From assembly GCF_001613065.1 (NCBI RefSeq), contig NZ_BDBQ01000062.1, positions 41,574 through 105,573 of the forward strand: a DNA stretch of 64,000 nucleotides. Direction: 5' to 3'. This DNA comes from Nocardia miyunensis NBRC 108239 (lineage in GTDB: Bacteria > Actinomycetota > Actinomycetes > Mycobacteriales > Mycobacteriaceae). Each line of letters opens with the position of its first letter. Positions within the stretch are counted from its first letter, which is position 1. Shown piece after piece: positions 26,093-34,166 of the stretch. The translations under genes were made by a program, and so were the position numbers. A model generated the notes under the pieces. The model was not told where the DNA came from, made no database searches, and was given only the letters and a program-made list of their open reading frames with translations.

Positions 26093-28398
26093 GCAACAAC
26101 GAACTTCCCATGCTGCCTCCGTGGCTGTCGGAGAGCGAAGACACGCAGTCCGGATACGAAGCCCCGGTACAGAATCTGCCGCAGCGCGACCTGATCTCGG
26201 AGAAGCCGTCCAAGTTCCGCTTCGGCCGCAAGCCCGAGGGCGAGCGTCCCGATCCCGGACTCAAGGGCCGCACCAAGAAAAAGGGTAAGTCCAAATCCGA
26301 GGATGCGCCCGAGCAGCGACCGTGGGGTGAGCCACAATCCGAGTCGCAGGCGTGGGGTGAACCGCAGCAGAGCGCAGTCGCGCAGCGCCCCAACGGGGAA
26401 TTCCACCAGCCCGGACCCGAGAATCCGCAAGCCATGGGGGGATTCCCGCAGCCCGACAACGGATTCGGGCCCGGCCCCCGGCCGGACACCGGCCCGCAGC
26501 AGATTGGCCAGGGTTTCCCGGGTCCCGATCAGCGCGGTCCCGGGCCGATGCCGCAGAACGAATTCGTTCAGCCGCAACAGAATCAGCCGCAGCCGCCCGG
26601 CCCGGTACCGCCGCAACAGTTTCCGCCGCGGCAGTCCGGTCCGATGCCGCAGGTCCCCCCGGCGCACCCGGACGGGCCGCCCGCGAACCGACCGCCGATT
26701 CCCGAGGCGCCGCAGGCATATTCGGGTCCCGCGACGCCGCAGTCCGGCGATTCCGGGGATATGACCGTGCGGGTCGGTGGCCGACCGGATCTGCCGCCTC
26801 CCCCGCAGCAGACACCCCAGCGGCCGCCGCTGCCCGAACCTCCGGGGCAGCACGAGGAACAACCGGCCCTCGACGAGGGCGAGAGTGCGCCCGCGTGGGT
26901 CGGCGGGTTGGATTCGGCTGCGCCGCAAGAGAATTCCATTGCTCCGGGACCTGAAGCCGAAGCGCCGCAGCGGCTGCCCGATTCCCCTGCCCCGCAACCG
27001 AATGCGCCCGAGGCATTCGCACAGCCGCCCGTCGCGCCCGAGCGTGGTATCGATCCCGACAGCGGGCGGCATCAGGCCTTCGACGCGCCCGCGCCGACCC
27101 ACCCGGGCCCGGACGATCGGACCGTGGTCGCGGGCCGCCCGGACGAGCAGCATCCCCTGGCCCCGTATCCGCCTGCCGCACAGGGATTTTCCAGCGATCG
27201 GCCGTCGTCCGGCGGCTATCGCCAGGTGCCGCCGCCCGATGCGCCGAATTTCGCCGCGCAGCAGCCGCCGGTCGCCCCGCGCAACGAGCAGTACCCGCCC
27301 GGTCCGGCCCAGCCCGATCCGCGTTTCGGAGCTCCGGCGCAACCGCCCGTTCAGGGCAACCAGTGGCAGTCCCCGCCCCCGCAGCAGGGCGGTCAGGGTT
27401 ATCCACAGCAGTACCAGCAGGGTCAGTACCAGCAGCAGCCGCCGCAGTATCAGCAGTTCCCTCCCGGGCAGCAGCCCTCACTGGACGACGTCCCGGTGCG
27501 CCGGGCCAAGAAGGCGCCCGGCACCGGATGGCGGCGCACCGTGCACCACATCTCCGGCGGCGCGATCAATCCCGGCATGTCGGCCGAGGAGCGGCGCCTA
27601 CAGGAGTTGGTCGCCCGCATCCGCCAGCCGGTCCGCGGCGATTACCGGATCGCGGTGCTCTCGCTCAAGGGCGGCGTCGGCAAGACGACCACGACGATGG
27701 GCATCGGCTCGATCTTCGCCTCGATCCGCGGTGACCGCGTCATCGCGGTGGACGCCAACCCGGACTTCGGCACGTTGTCCCAGCGCGTGCAGTTGCAGAC
27801 CCGTTCCACGGTGCGCGATCTGCTGCTGGACCCGTCGATCAACTCGTACTCGGACGTCCGCCGACACACCTCGCAGGGCACCAGCCGACTGGAAGTGCTT
27901 GCCAGCGAACGGGATCCGGCCGCCTCGGAATCCTTCAGCGATGAGGAGTACCGCAAGGTCGCCCGCGTCCTGCAGCGGTTCTACAACATCATCCTCACCG
28001 ACTGCGGCACCGGCCTGATGCATTCGGCGATGGCCGGCGTGCTCGAGCTGGCCCACTCGCTGGTGCTGATCTCGTCCTCGGCGATCGACGGCGCCCGCAG
28101 CGCCGCGGCCACCCTGGACTGGTTGTCCCTGCACGGCCACGACCACCTGGTCCGCAACGCCGTCGTCGTGATCAACCTCCCCCGCCCCGGCTCCCCCAAC
28201 GTCGGCATCCAGCAGCTGCGCGAGTACTTCCTGTCCCGGTGCCGCGCGGTCCACATCATCCCCTACGACGCACACCTGTCCGAGGGCGCCGAGATCGAGC
28301 TGGCCCGCCTGCACAAGACCACCAAGCGCGCGCTGGTCGAACTCGCCGCCACCGTCGCCGACGATTTCGCCACCGAACACCACCGCTTCAGCTATTGA
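26089..28398 (+). CDS. espI: EspI-like MinD/ParA-family ATPase with Pro/Gln-rich N-terminus
   Basis: The 769-aa protein resembles ESX-1 EspI (Rv3876). Residues 1-460 are a disordered Pro/Gln/Gly-rich region. A conserved junction follows (VPVRRAKKAPGTGWRR, about 468-483). The C-terminal MinD/ParA ATPase domain has the deviant Walker A KGGVGKTTTT near residue 527, followed by VIAVDANPDFGTLSQR and IILTDCGTGLMHSAMAG. EspI is a cytosolic regulator of ESX-1 at low ATP (known for the mycobacterial protein). Here it is an orphan between two transporter genes, about 15 kb from one ESX locus and 19 kb from the other. The GTG start overlaps a small upstream ORF. A hairpin follows the stop. Confidence 0.85.
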   Translation: MSNNELPMLPPWLSESEDTQSGYEAPVQNLPQRDLISEKPSKFRFGRKPEGERPDPGLKGRTKKKGKSKSEDAPEQRPWGEPQSESQAWGEPQQSAVAQRPNGEFHQPGPENPQAMGGFPQPDNGFGPGPRPDTGPQQIGQGFPGPDQRGPGPMPQNEFVQPQQNQPQPPGPVPPQQFPPRQSGPMPQVPPAHPDGPPANRPPIPEAPQAYSGPATPQSGDSGDMTVRVGGRPDLPPPPQQTPQRPPLPEPPGQHEEQPALDEGESAPAWVGGLDSAAPQENSIAPGPEAEAPQRLPDSPAPQPNAPEAFAQPPVAPERGIDPDSGRHQAFDAPAPTHPGPDDRTVVAGRPDEQHPLAPYPPAAQGFSSDRPSSGGYRQVPPPDAPNFAAQQPPVAPRNEQYPPGPAQPDPRFGAPAQPPVQGNQWQSPPPQQGGQGYPQQYQQGQYQQQPPQYQQFPPGQQPSLDDVPVRRAKKAPGTGWRRTVHHISGGAINPGMSAEERRLQELVARIRQPVRGDYRIAVLSLKGGVGKTTTTMGIGSIFASIRGDRVIAVDANPDFGTLSQRVQLQTRSTVRDLLLDPSINSYSDVRRHTSQGTSRLEVLASERDPAASESFSDEEYRKVARVLQRFYNIILTDCGTGLMHSAMAGVLELAHSLVLISSSAIDGARSAAATLDWLSLHGHDHLVRNAVVVINLPRPGSPNVGIQQLREYFLSRCRAVHIIPYDAHLSEGAEIELARLHKTTKRALVELAATVADDFATEHHRFSY

Positions 28399-28428
28399 CC
28401 CGTTCGACACCGAACTGCCCCAACCGAA

Positions 28429-28462
28429 TTCGCGCCCACTTCCACACGGAGGTGGGCGCGAA
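28429..28462. terminator. Strong terminator after espI
   Basis: The arms TTCGCGCCCACTTCC and GGAGGTGGGCGCGAA form a 15-bp stem with one G-U pair and an ACAC loop, 30 bp after the espI stop. Confidence 0.75.
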
Positions 28463-28554
28463 CCCGTTCTCGGTCGGGATTAGTCTGCTTGCGCCGCAAT
28501 GCACGACATCGCTCCAGTCGGGCACCATCCTCCAGGGCGGCCCCCCTTGTCGGC

Positions 28555-28647
28555 GTCCCGGTGCACAGGGCCGAGAAGGCTCCCGGCCCCGGATGGCAGC
28601 GCACCCCGCATCCCATCTCCGGCGACGCGATCAATCCCGGCATGTCG
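28555..28647 (+). pseudogene. Decayed partial copy of the espI junction region
   Basis: This 93-bp stretch aligns without gaps to 27490-27582 inside espI with 11 mismatches by eye. It encodes VPVHRAEKAPGPGWQR where espI has VPVRRAKKAPGTGWRR, and both end INPGMS. Homology stops sharply at both ends and no ATPase domain follows. It is best read as a remnant of a duplicated espI-like gene or a local duplication. The surrounding 28399-28801 region holds only the terminator and no other gene. Confidence 0.75.
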
Positions 28648-28801
28648 TTCGAATGCGTTGTCGGCCGGAAAGTTTCACTGACAGCCCATTGCGCACATCA
28701 GTATCCGGAAATCGACAGGAAAGCACTCACCGTCTGGAATTGCCCACGTGCAGTCGACGTGCGACAGTTCCTTGCCCAGTTGAGCGGCGGGGACCCAGCG
28801 C

Positions 28802-30223
28802 TCAGGCCACTGCGGCTCCGGCACGCATGCGTCGGTATTCCTCCTGCGGAACGGATTTCGCGGTGGGGGTGCCGAGTTCCTCGAGTGGGATGCGGTATGT
28901 CTCGCGCGCGGAGAGGGCGGCGATCGCCGCGAGCGCCGAGCAGCCGAAGGTGAAGGCGCCGACGATGAGCGGGACGTTCGCATGCGGCGGTGCGACGATC
29001 GCGAAGACCGTCGGCAGGAACGCGGTGACCAGGGTGCCGATGTTCTGCGAGACGGCGAAGCCGGTGACCCGGGTGCGGGTGGGGAACAGCTCCTGATAGA
29101 AGGCCGGGAAGACGGCGTTGTAACCCTGATAGACGATGCCCCACATGAGGATTGCCAGCACGAAGGTCAACAGCATGTTGCCCTGGCTGATGGCCCACAG
29201 GTAGCCGAAGGACAGGGCGCCCGAGCCGAGCGATCCGACGATGATGCACGGCCGCCGGCCGATCCGGTCGGACAGGTTGCCGACGAACGGGATCAGCAGT
29301 ACCGCAACGGCATTGCCGACGACGGAGATCCACAGCAGGCCGGTCTTGCTCATCCCGATGCCGTAGCTCGCGTTGGTGGCGTAGGTGGCGCCGAAGACGG
29401 CGGCGGTGGTCGGGATGATGTTCATCAGCGACATGCACACCACGCGCAGCATGTTCGAGCCGCTGTCCCGCGCGGCCTCGACGATCGGGGCCTTCACTAC
29501 CTGTTGCGCGTCCTGCTCGGCCTGGAAGGCGGGCGGTTCCTCGACCCCGCGACGGATCAGATAACCGGCGAGCAGCACGAAGAAGCTGAGCAGGAACGGG
29601 ATTCGCCAACCCCAGCTCTGGAAGGCGTCCGTGGGCAGCAGCGCCGCCATCGGCAGGAACGCGGCGGCGGCGATCAGCTGACCGGCTTGGGTGCCCTGCA
29701 GGGTGAAGCTGGCGAAGAATCCGCGTCGCCCGAAGGGGGCGTGCTCCACGATCATCGCGCTGGCGCCGGACATTTCACCGCCGACGGCGAAGCCCTGGAT
29801 CAGCCGCATGATCACCAGCAGTACCGGGGCCAGGTAGCCGACCGAGTGATAGGTGGGCAGCAGCGCCACCACGAAGGTGGACACGCCCATCATCATCATG
29901 CACAGGACCAGCATGTTCTTACGGCCGTGCCGGTCGCCCCAGTGGCCGAGGACGAACGCGCCCAGCGGCCGGGCTACGTATCCCACCCCGAAGGTGGCCA
30001 GCGACGCCAGAATGGCGACGGTCGGATTTCCCTTGGGGAAGAAGATGACCGGGAAGACCAGCGCAGCGGCCTGGGCGTACACGAAGAAGTCGTAGTACTC
30101 GAGGGCGCTGCCGATCCAGCCGCTGGCCGCGGCCTTGCGGGGAGTCTTGGCCACGGGCGGTGACGGAGGAGGTGTGGAGGTACTCACTGCTGATCTTTCT
30201 GTCCGGTCGACGTTGACACTCAT
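28802..30223 (-). CDS. MFS transporter, metabolite:H+ symporter (MHS) family
   Basis: The 473-aa protein has twelve membrane helices and MHS landmarks: SGWIGSALEYYDFFVYAQAA in TM1, GHWGDRHGRKNML in loop 2-3, RLIQGFAVGGEMSGASAMIV in TM4 and the amphipathic loop after TM6. MHS members carry shikimate, proline/betaine, alpha-ketoglutarate or aromatic acids. Its ATG overlaps the quiC stop in ATGA, so the two are one operon. That link suggests import of quinate, shikimate, dehydroshikimate or protocatechuate (inference). Confidence 0.88.
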   Translation of the reverse strand: MSVNVDRTERSAVSTSTPPPSPPVAKTPRKAAASGWIGSALEYYDFFVYAQAAALVFPVIFFPKGNPTVAILASLATFGVGYVARPLGAFVLGHWGDRHGRKNMLVLCMMMMGVSTFVVALLPTYHSVGYLAPVLLVIMRLIQGFAVGGEMSGASAMIVEHAPFGRRGFFASFTLQGTQAGQLIAAAAFLPMAALLPTDAFQSWGWRIPFLLSFFVLLAGYLIRRGVEEPPAFQAEQDAQQVVKAPIVEAARDSGSNMLRVVCMSLMNIIPTTAAVFGATYATNASYGIGMSKTGLLWISVVGNAVAVLLIPFVGNLSDRIGRRPCIIVGSLGSGALSFGYLWAISQGNMLLTFVLAILMWGIVYQGYNAVFPAFYQELFPTRTRVTGFAVSQNIGTLVTAFLPTVFAIVAPPHANVPLIVGAFTFGCSALAAIAALSARETYRIPLEELGTPTAKSVPQEEYRRMRAGAAVA

Positions 30224-32085
30224 GCAGGGGGCTGGAGGGCGAGACGGCGAGCGCGGTGGGAGCTCATCCGCACCGGGGCGTTGACCGCGCCGAAGCCGCG
30301 GTAGCCGCCCACGCGCTGGACGATCTCGAAGAACACGCGACTGCCGAGGAGTTCGGTGTAGAGGTGGTAGAACTCGCCGTGCTCGTCGCGGTCGTACATG
30401 ATGCCCAGGGCGGCCATGCGGTCGAGTTCGGCTGGGGAGAAACCGATTCGAGCGCCGAGATCGGCGTAGTAGTTCGGCGGGATATCCAGTATCGGCGCGC
30501 CGCGGCGACGCAGCTGGGTCGCGGTGGCGAAGATGTCGCCGGTGCCGAATGCCACGTGCTGCGGATCGGGCACGCCGGGCGCCCAGGATCCGCGGCGCAG
30601 CAGGGTGGAACTCAGCACGATGCGCAGGGTTTCGCCGTCGTTGCTCACGGTGCGGTCACGCACCAGGCCGTAGGGCGCGGCGAATTCGGTCTCGGCGGCG
30701 ATGTCCAGGCCCAGGGCGGCACGATAGAACAGCGCGGCCTCGTCGAAATAGTCGAAGGGCTGGGTGAGGCCGAGATGATCGACACCGGTGAGCCCGGCGG
30801 GCGCGGGCGCTTCGGCCGCGAGTTCGACATCGGCTCGGGCGGGGGCGAAATCGCCGAGCCAGCCGTCGAAACCGGTGCGGCAGAAGAAGACCGATGATCC
30901 GTCCGGCGCCGCGACATGGGCCAGGTCGGCCTCGGCGGGAGCGTGTACGCGCGGCAGGATCGGCGCCTTCATGGCCTCGGCGCGAGCCGCCGATCGCCCC
31001 GGGTCGTCGCTCTCGACGGCGAAAGCGCCGATCTCCGCGAGGTCGGGGTGGTGATGTTCGGTGACGGTGCCGTTCAACAGTATTCGCGCCCGGCCCTGCT
31101 GCCACAGCTGCACGGGTTTGCTTCGATGCGTTCCGGTATGTGTGAAGCCCAGGGCCGCAAGCGTTTCCGAGATACGTCCGGCGGCCGCCCCGCCGACGCC
31201 GAGTTCGGTGAACGCGTGCCCGAGCAGCTGCGGCGGGGCCGGCGGCCGTGACTCCTCGGCGCACCCCGTCCGGATGACGTGCTGTTCCTGCAACCACAGC
31301 AGCGAACGCATCGCGTCGCGCGCGGCCCGATGCGGATCGGCTTGGCGGAAAACGTCATTGAAGACCTCGAGTGAGAGCGGCCCGGCATATCCGGCGTCGA
31401 GGACATATCCGAGGAAGGCGGGCAGATCGAATGCGCCCTGCCCCGGGAACAGCCGGTAGTGGCGGCTCCACTGCAGCACGTCCATGGCCAGTCGCGGCGC
31501 ATCGGCCAACTGCAGGAAGAAGATTCGGTCACCGGGCAGTTCCGCGAGACCCGCGGCGTCATCGGTGCGGGACAGGATGTGGAAGCTGTCCAGGCACAGG
31601 CCCAGCGCCGGATGGTCGGCGGCGCGCACGATCCGCCAGGAGTGCTCCCAGGTGTTGACGTGCCGTCCCCACGCGAGCGCCTCGTACGCGACCCGCAAGC
31701 CGCGCTCGGCCGCGTGTTCGGCCAGGACCCGCAGTTGTTCGGACGCGAGCTCATCGTTGTCGACGACATGTGGCGCAACCGATGAGCAAACGAGCACCGT
31801 GTCGACGCCGAGCTCAGCCATCAGGTCGAATTTGCACAGCGCTCGGCGCAGGTTGGCCTCGAAGACCTCCTTCGGAACGGCCTCGATATCCCGCATCGGT
31901 TGATACAGGTCGATCGACAGCCCCAGGTCCGCGCAGCGCCGCCGCACTCGCGAGGGGCCCAGCGGACTGGCGATCAGGTCGTTCTCGAACAGCTCGATGC
32001 CGTCGAAACCGGCCGCCGCGGCGGCGGACAGCTTGTCATCGAGCGTGCCGGACAGGCACACGGTGGCAATTGAGCGTGGGGTCAC
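30220..32085 (-). CDS. quiC: 3-Dehydroshikimate dehydratase, bifunctional TIM barrel/HPPD-like (QuiC type)
   Basis: The 621-aa protein turns 3-dehydroshikimate into protocatechuate. The N-terminal half (about 1-270) is a xylose-isomerase-like TIM barrel (RSIATVCLSGTL, GFDGIELFENDL, EALAWGRHVNTWEHS and LEVFNDVF). The C-terminal half carries vicinal-oxygen-chelate domains like 4-hydroxyphenylpyruvate dioxygenase (VDHLGLTQPF, QHVAFGTGDIFATA and FFEIVQRVGGYRGFG), the layout of AroZ/QuiC/QsuB enzymes. I chose GTG at 32085 because the family starts just before RSIAT; the upstream ATG at 32115 falls inside an operator palindrome. It forms an operon with the MHS carrier. Confidence 0.88.
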   Translation of the reverse strand: MTPRSIATVCLSGTLDDKLSAAAAAGFDGIELFENDLIASPLGPSRVRRRCADLGLSIDLYQPMRDIEAVPKEVFEANLRRALCKFDLMAELGVDTVLVCSSVAPHVVDNDELASEQLRVLAEHAAERGLRVAYEALAWGRHVNTWEHSWRIVRAADHPALGLCLDSFHILSRTDDAAGLAELPGDRIFFLQLADAPRLAMDVLQWSRHYRLFPGQGAFDLPAFLGYVLDAGYAGPLSLEVFNDVFRQADPHRAARDAMRSLLWLQEQHVIRTGCAEESRPPAPPQLLGHAFTELGVGGAAAGRISETLAALGFTHTGTHRSKPVQLWQQGRARILLNGTVTEHHHPDLAEIGAFAVESDDPGRSAARAEAMKAPILPRVHAPAEADLAHVAAPDGSSVFFCRTGFDGWLGDFAPARADVELAAEAPAPAGLTGVDHLGLTQPFDYFDEAALFYRAALGLDIAAETEFAAPYGLVRDRTVSNDGETLRIVLSSTLLRRGSWAPGVPDPQHVAFGTGDIFATATQLRRRGAPILDIPPNYYADLGARIGFSPAELDRMAALGIMYDRDEHGEFYHLYTELLGSRVFFEIVQRVGGYRGFGAVNAPVRMSSHRARRLALQPPA

Positions 32086-32106
32086 GGGTGATTCCAAATC
32101 CGATTC

Positions 32107-32123
32107 TGTTCGCATTGCGAACA
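32107..32123. promoter_or_regulatory. Primary operator of quiC (IclR-type palindrome)
   Basis: TGTTCGCATTGCGAACA is a perfect palindrome (8-bp arms, one central base) lying between the predicted start of transcription and the quiC GTG. It matches the site next to the divergent dehydrogenase gene. Confidence 0.8.
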
Positions 32124-32125
32124 CA

Positions 32126-32142
32126 TGTGCGTAATGTAGACA
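32126..32142. promoter_or_regulatory. Secondary, degenerate operator of quiC
   Basis: TGTGCGTAATGTAGACA keeps about 12 of 17 bases of the palindrome and starts exactly 19 bp from the primary site. It overlaps the predicted transcription start. Confidence 0.45.
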
Positions 32143-32143
32143 C

Positions 32144-32172
32144 ACAGTAAGGGTGATGCGAGTCACTGTCAA
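32144..32172 (-). promoter_or_regulatory. quiC operon promoter
   Basis: On the minus strand a consensus -35 TTGACA (32172-32167) and a -10 TACTGT (32149-32144) are separated by 17 bp. Confidence 0.65.
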
Positions 32173-32242
32173 TCAACCGAAGAGCTTAGCCGGTCACGAC
32201 GATGAAACAGATAGTGCCATGTAGAAACCTTGAAACTGACAC

Positions 32243-32271
32243 TTGAGCCACCGGATCGACGGGTCTAGCAT
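32243..32271 (+). promoter_or_regulatory. Promoter of dehydrogenase-pcaIJF operon
   Basis: TTGAGC (32243-32248) and TAGCAT (32266-32271) are separated by 17 bp and lie upstream of tandem operators, mirroring the quiC side. Confidence 0.5.
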
Positions 32272-32287
32272 GTTCGTATAGCAACCA
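32271..32287. promoter_or_regulatory. Secondary, degenerate operator of dehydrogenase gene
   Basis: TGTTCGTATAGCAACCA keeps 13 of 17 bases of the palindrome and starts 19 bp before the stronger site at 32290. Confidence 0.45.
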
Positions 32288-32289
32288 TT

Positions 32290-32306
32290 TGTTCGCAATG
32301 CGCACA
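32290..32306. promoter_or_regulatory. Primary operator of dehydrogenase gene
   Basis: TGTTCGCAATGCGCACA differs from a perfect palindrome at one arm position and ends 11 bp before the ATG at 32318. Confidence 0.75.
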
Positions 32307-32317
32307 CAGGAGAATTC

Positions 32318-33286
32318 ATGAAGGCAGCGACTCTCGTTGCACCCGAGCGGATTTCGGTCATCGAGGTACCGCAGCCCGCCCCTGGGCCGCGCGAGGTCCT
32401 GGTACGCATGCGAGGCGTGGGACTGTGCGGCTCGGACCTGTCGGTGTACCGGGGTCACCGCACGGTTCCGCAAGTCCCCTGGATCCTCGGCCACGAAGGC
32501 GTCGGCGATATCGTCGCCGTCGGCGCGGAGGTCGATGAGCAAAGAATCGGCGAACAGATCGCCATAGAGCCGAACTACTGCTGCATGCGGTGCGAGGCGT
32601 GCCGGCGCGGATTCACCTCCGCCTGTCCGAACCGGATCATCGTCGGCATCAACACACCGGGCATCATCGCCGAATACGTCACCGTGCCAGCCGATTTCGC
32701 ATTTCCGGTGGCATCGCACGTGAGCCTGCGGGACCTGGTCTGCGCCGAACCGCTGACGGTGGCACGCGCGGCCATCCGGCGGTCGGGGATCACCGCCGGG
32801 GACAGCTGCCTGGTGGTCGGCACCGGTTCGCAGGGCCTGTTCCTGTGCGAACTACTCGTCGACGCGGGCATCACACCGCACGTGATCGAACCGCACGGGG
32901 GTCGGCGAGCCTTGGCCGAGGCGCTCGGCGCGATCGCGGCCGTGGAATCCGACACCGGCTTCGACTACCTGTTCGAGACCTCCGGCGTGCCCGCCGCCCT
33001 GCCGCCCGCCCTGGCCCGGCTCGCCACGGGCGGCACCGCCCTGCTGATCGGGCTCAGCACCGAACCGGCGGGGGTGTCCAGCTTCGACATCGTCTACCGC
33101 CAGCTGCACCTGGTCGGCTCGCTCATCTACGACCACCCCACCGACTTCGCCGACACCGTCGCCCTGCTCGACGGCGGCCTGTCCCCCAGCCGCGTCCTGC
33201 ACGCCGAATTCCCGCTCGACGAGACCGCCCGCGCCTTCGAGGCCGTGCGATCCACACCCGGCAAGTGCTGGATCCGGCTCGACTGA
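32318..33286 (+). CDS. Zinc-dependent MDR alcohol dehydrogenase, possible quinate/shikimate dehydrogenase
   Basis: The 322-aa protein belongs to the medium-chain dehydrogenases (threonine/sorbitol dehydrogenase-like). Catalytic zinc residues are Cys37 (GLCGSD) and His59-Glu60 (GHE). The structural zinc set is Cys89, Cys92, Cys95 and Cys103. The Rossmann motif is VVGTGSQG near 166. It is divergent from quiC, shares its operators and precedes pcaI, so it probably oxidises a hydroaromatic or related alcohol that feeds the same route. Quinate or shikimate is the obvious guess, but known enzymes for that step are of other families, so this is inference only. Confidence 0.85.
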   Translation: MKAATLVAPERISVIEVPQPAPGPREVLVRMRGVGLCGSDLSVYRGHRTVPQVPWILGHEGVGDIVAVGAEVDEQRIGEQIAIEPNYCCMRCEACRRGFTSACPNRIIVGINTPGIIAEYVTVPADFAFPVASHVSLRDLVCAEPLTVARAAIRRSGITAGDSCLVVGTGSQGLFLCELLVDAGITPHVIEPHGGRRALAEALGAIAAVESDTGFDYLFETSGVPAALPPALARLATGGTALLIGLSTEPAGVSSFDIVYRQLHLVGSLIYDHPTDFADTVALLDGGLSPSRVLHAEFPLDETARAFEAVRSTPGKCWIRLD

Positions 33287-33341
33287 CCCGACTTACCGAC
33301 GACAGCAACAGCAGTTCAGATAGTTCATATAAGGAGTGAGT

Positions 33342-34166
33342 GTGGCCGAGATTTCATCCTTGGCACAGGCGGTGGCCGAACTCGTTCGGGACGGCGACAC
33401 CGTCGCCCTCGAGGGGTTCACCCATCTGATTCCGGTGGCCGCCGGACAGGAGATCATCCGTCAGCGCCGCCGCGACCTGACCCTCGTGCGCATGACACCC
33501 GACATCGTCTACGACCAGATGATCGGGGCCGGTTGCGCCCGCAAGCTCATCTTCTCCTGGGGCGGTAATCCGGGCGTCGGATCCCTGCACCGATTCCGGG
33601 ACGCGGTGCAACACGCCTGGCCGGTCCCCCTGGAGATCGAGGAGCACAGTCACGCGGGCATGGCCAACCGCTATGTGGCGGGCGCGTCCGGACTGCCGTT
33701 CGCGGTGCTGCGCGGGTACGTCGGCACCGATCTGCCCGCGGTGACCGACACCATCAAATCCATCACCTGCCCGTTCACCGGACAGGAGCTGACCGCGGTG
33801 CCCGCGCTGAATCCCGATGTGTCCGTCATTCATGCCCAGCGCGCGGATCGGCGCGGGAACGTGCAGCTGTGGGGTCTGCTGGGAGTGCAGAAGGAGGCCG
33901 TGCTCGCGGCGAAACGCAGCCTGGTCACGGTCGAGGAGATCGTCGACGAGCTGACCCCGATGCCGGGCGCGATCGTGCTGCCCGCCTGGGCGGTCACCGC
34001 GGTCGCCGAGGTTCCGGGTGGCGCGCACCCCTCCTACGCGCAGGGCTACAGCGAGCGCGACAACGACTACTACGCGGCCTGGGATGCCATCGGCCGCGAT
34101 CGTGAAGCCTTCGCCCGCTGGCTCGACGACACCGTATACACCGCCACCCCCGGGAGCCTGGTATGA
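33342..34166 (+). CDS. pcaI: 3-Oxoadipate CoA-transferase, subunit A
   Basis: The 274-aa alpha subunit of the succinyl-CoA:3-oxoadipate CoA-transferase activates 3-oxoadipate. It resembles CatI/PcaI over its length (DGDTVALEGFTHLIPVAAG, LVRMTPDIVYDQMIGAGCAR, SWGGNPGVGSLHRFRDAVQ and HPSYAQGYSERDN). The start is GTG at 33342, 5 nt after AAGGAG; the GTG at 33336 overlaps that ribosome binding site and is rejected. Its stop overlaps the pcaJ ATG in ATGA. It lies 55 bp after the dehydrogenase. Confidence 0.92.
   Translation: MAEISSLAQAVAELVRDGDTVALEGFTHLIPVAAGQEIIRQRRRDLTLVRMTPDIVYDQMIGAGCARKLIFSWGGNPGVGSLHRFRDAVQHAWPVPLEIEEHSHAGMANRYVAGASGLPFAVLRGYVGTDLPAVTDTIKSITCPFTGQELTAVPALNPDVSVIHAQRADRRGNVQLWGLLGVQKEAVLAAKRSLVTVEEIVDELTPMPGAIVLPAWAVTAVAEVPGGAHPSYAQGYSERDNDYYAAWDAIGRDREAFARWLDDTVYTATPGSLV

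Noticed and set aside
26400..27480. Repetitive Pro/Gln codons in espI as a possible tandem repeat array
   Set aside because: The sequence is low-complexity without a fixed repeat unit, as expected for a disordered EspI N-terminus; there is no CRISPR or satellite structure.
28489..28953. A 154-aa open frame containing the espI-like peptide
   Set aside because: Only about 31 residues are espI-like; the rest is unrelated and runs antisense into the MHS gene. Treated as a pseudogene fragment.
32086..32115. ATG at 32115 as the quiC start
   Set aside because: It sits inside the operator palindrome and adds ten residues absent from the expected family start; GTG at 32085 fits better.
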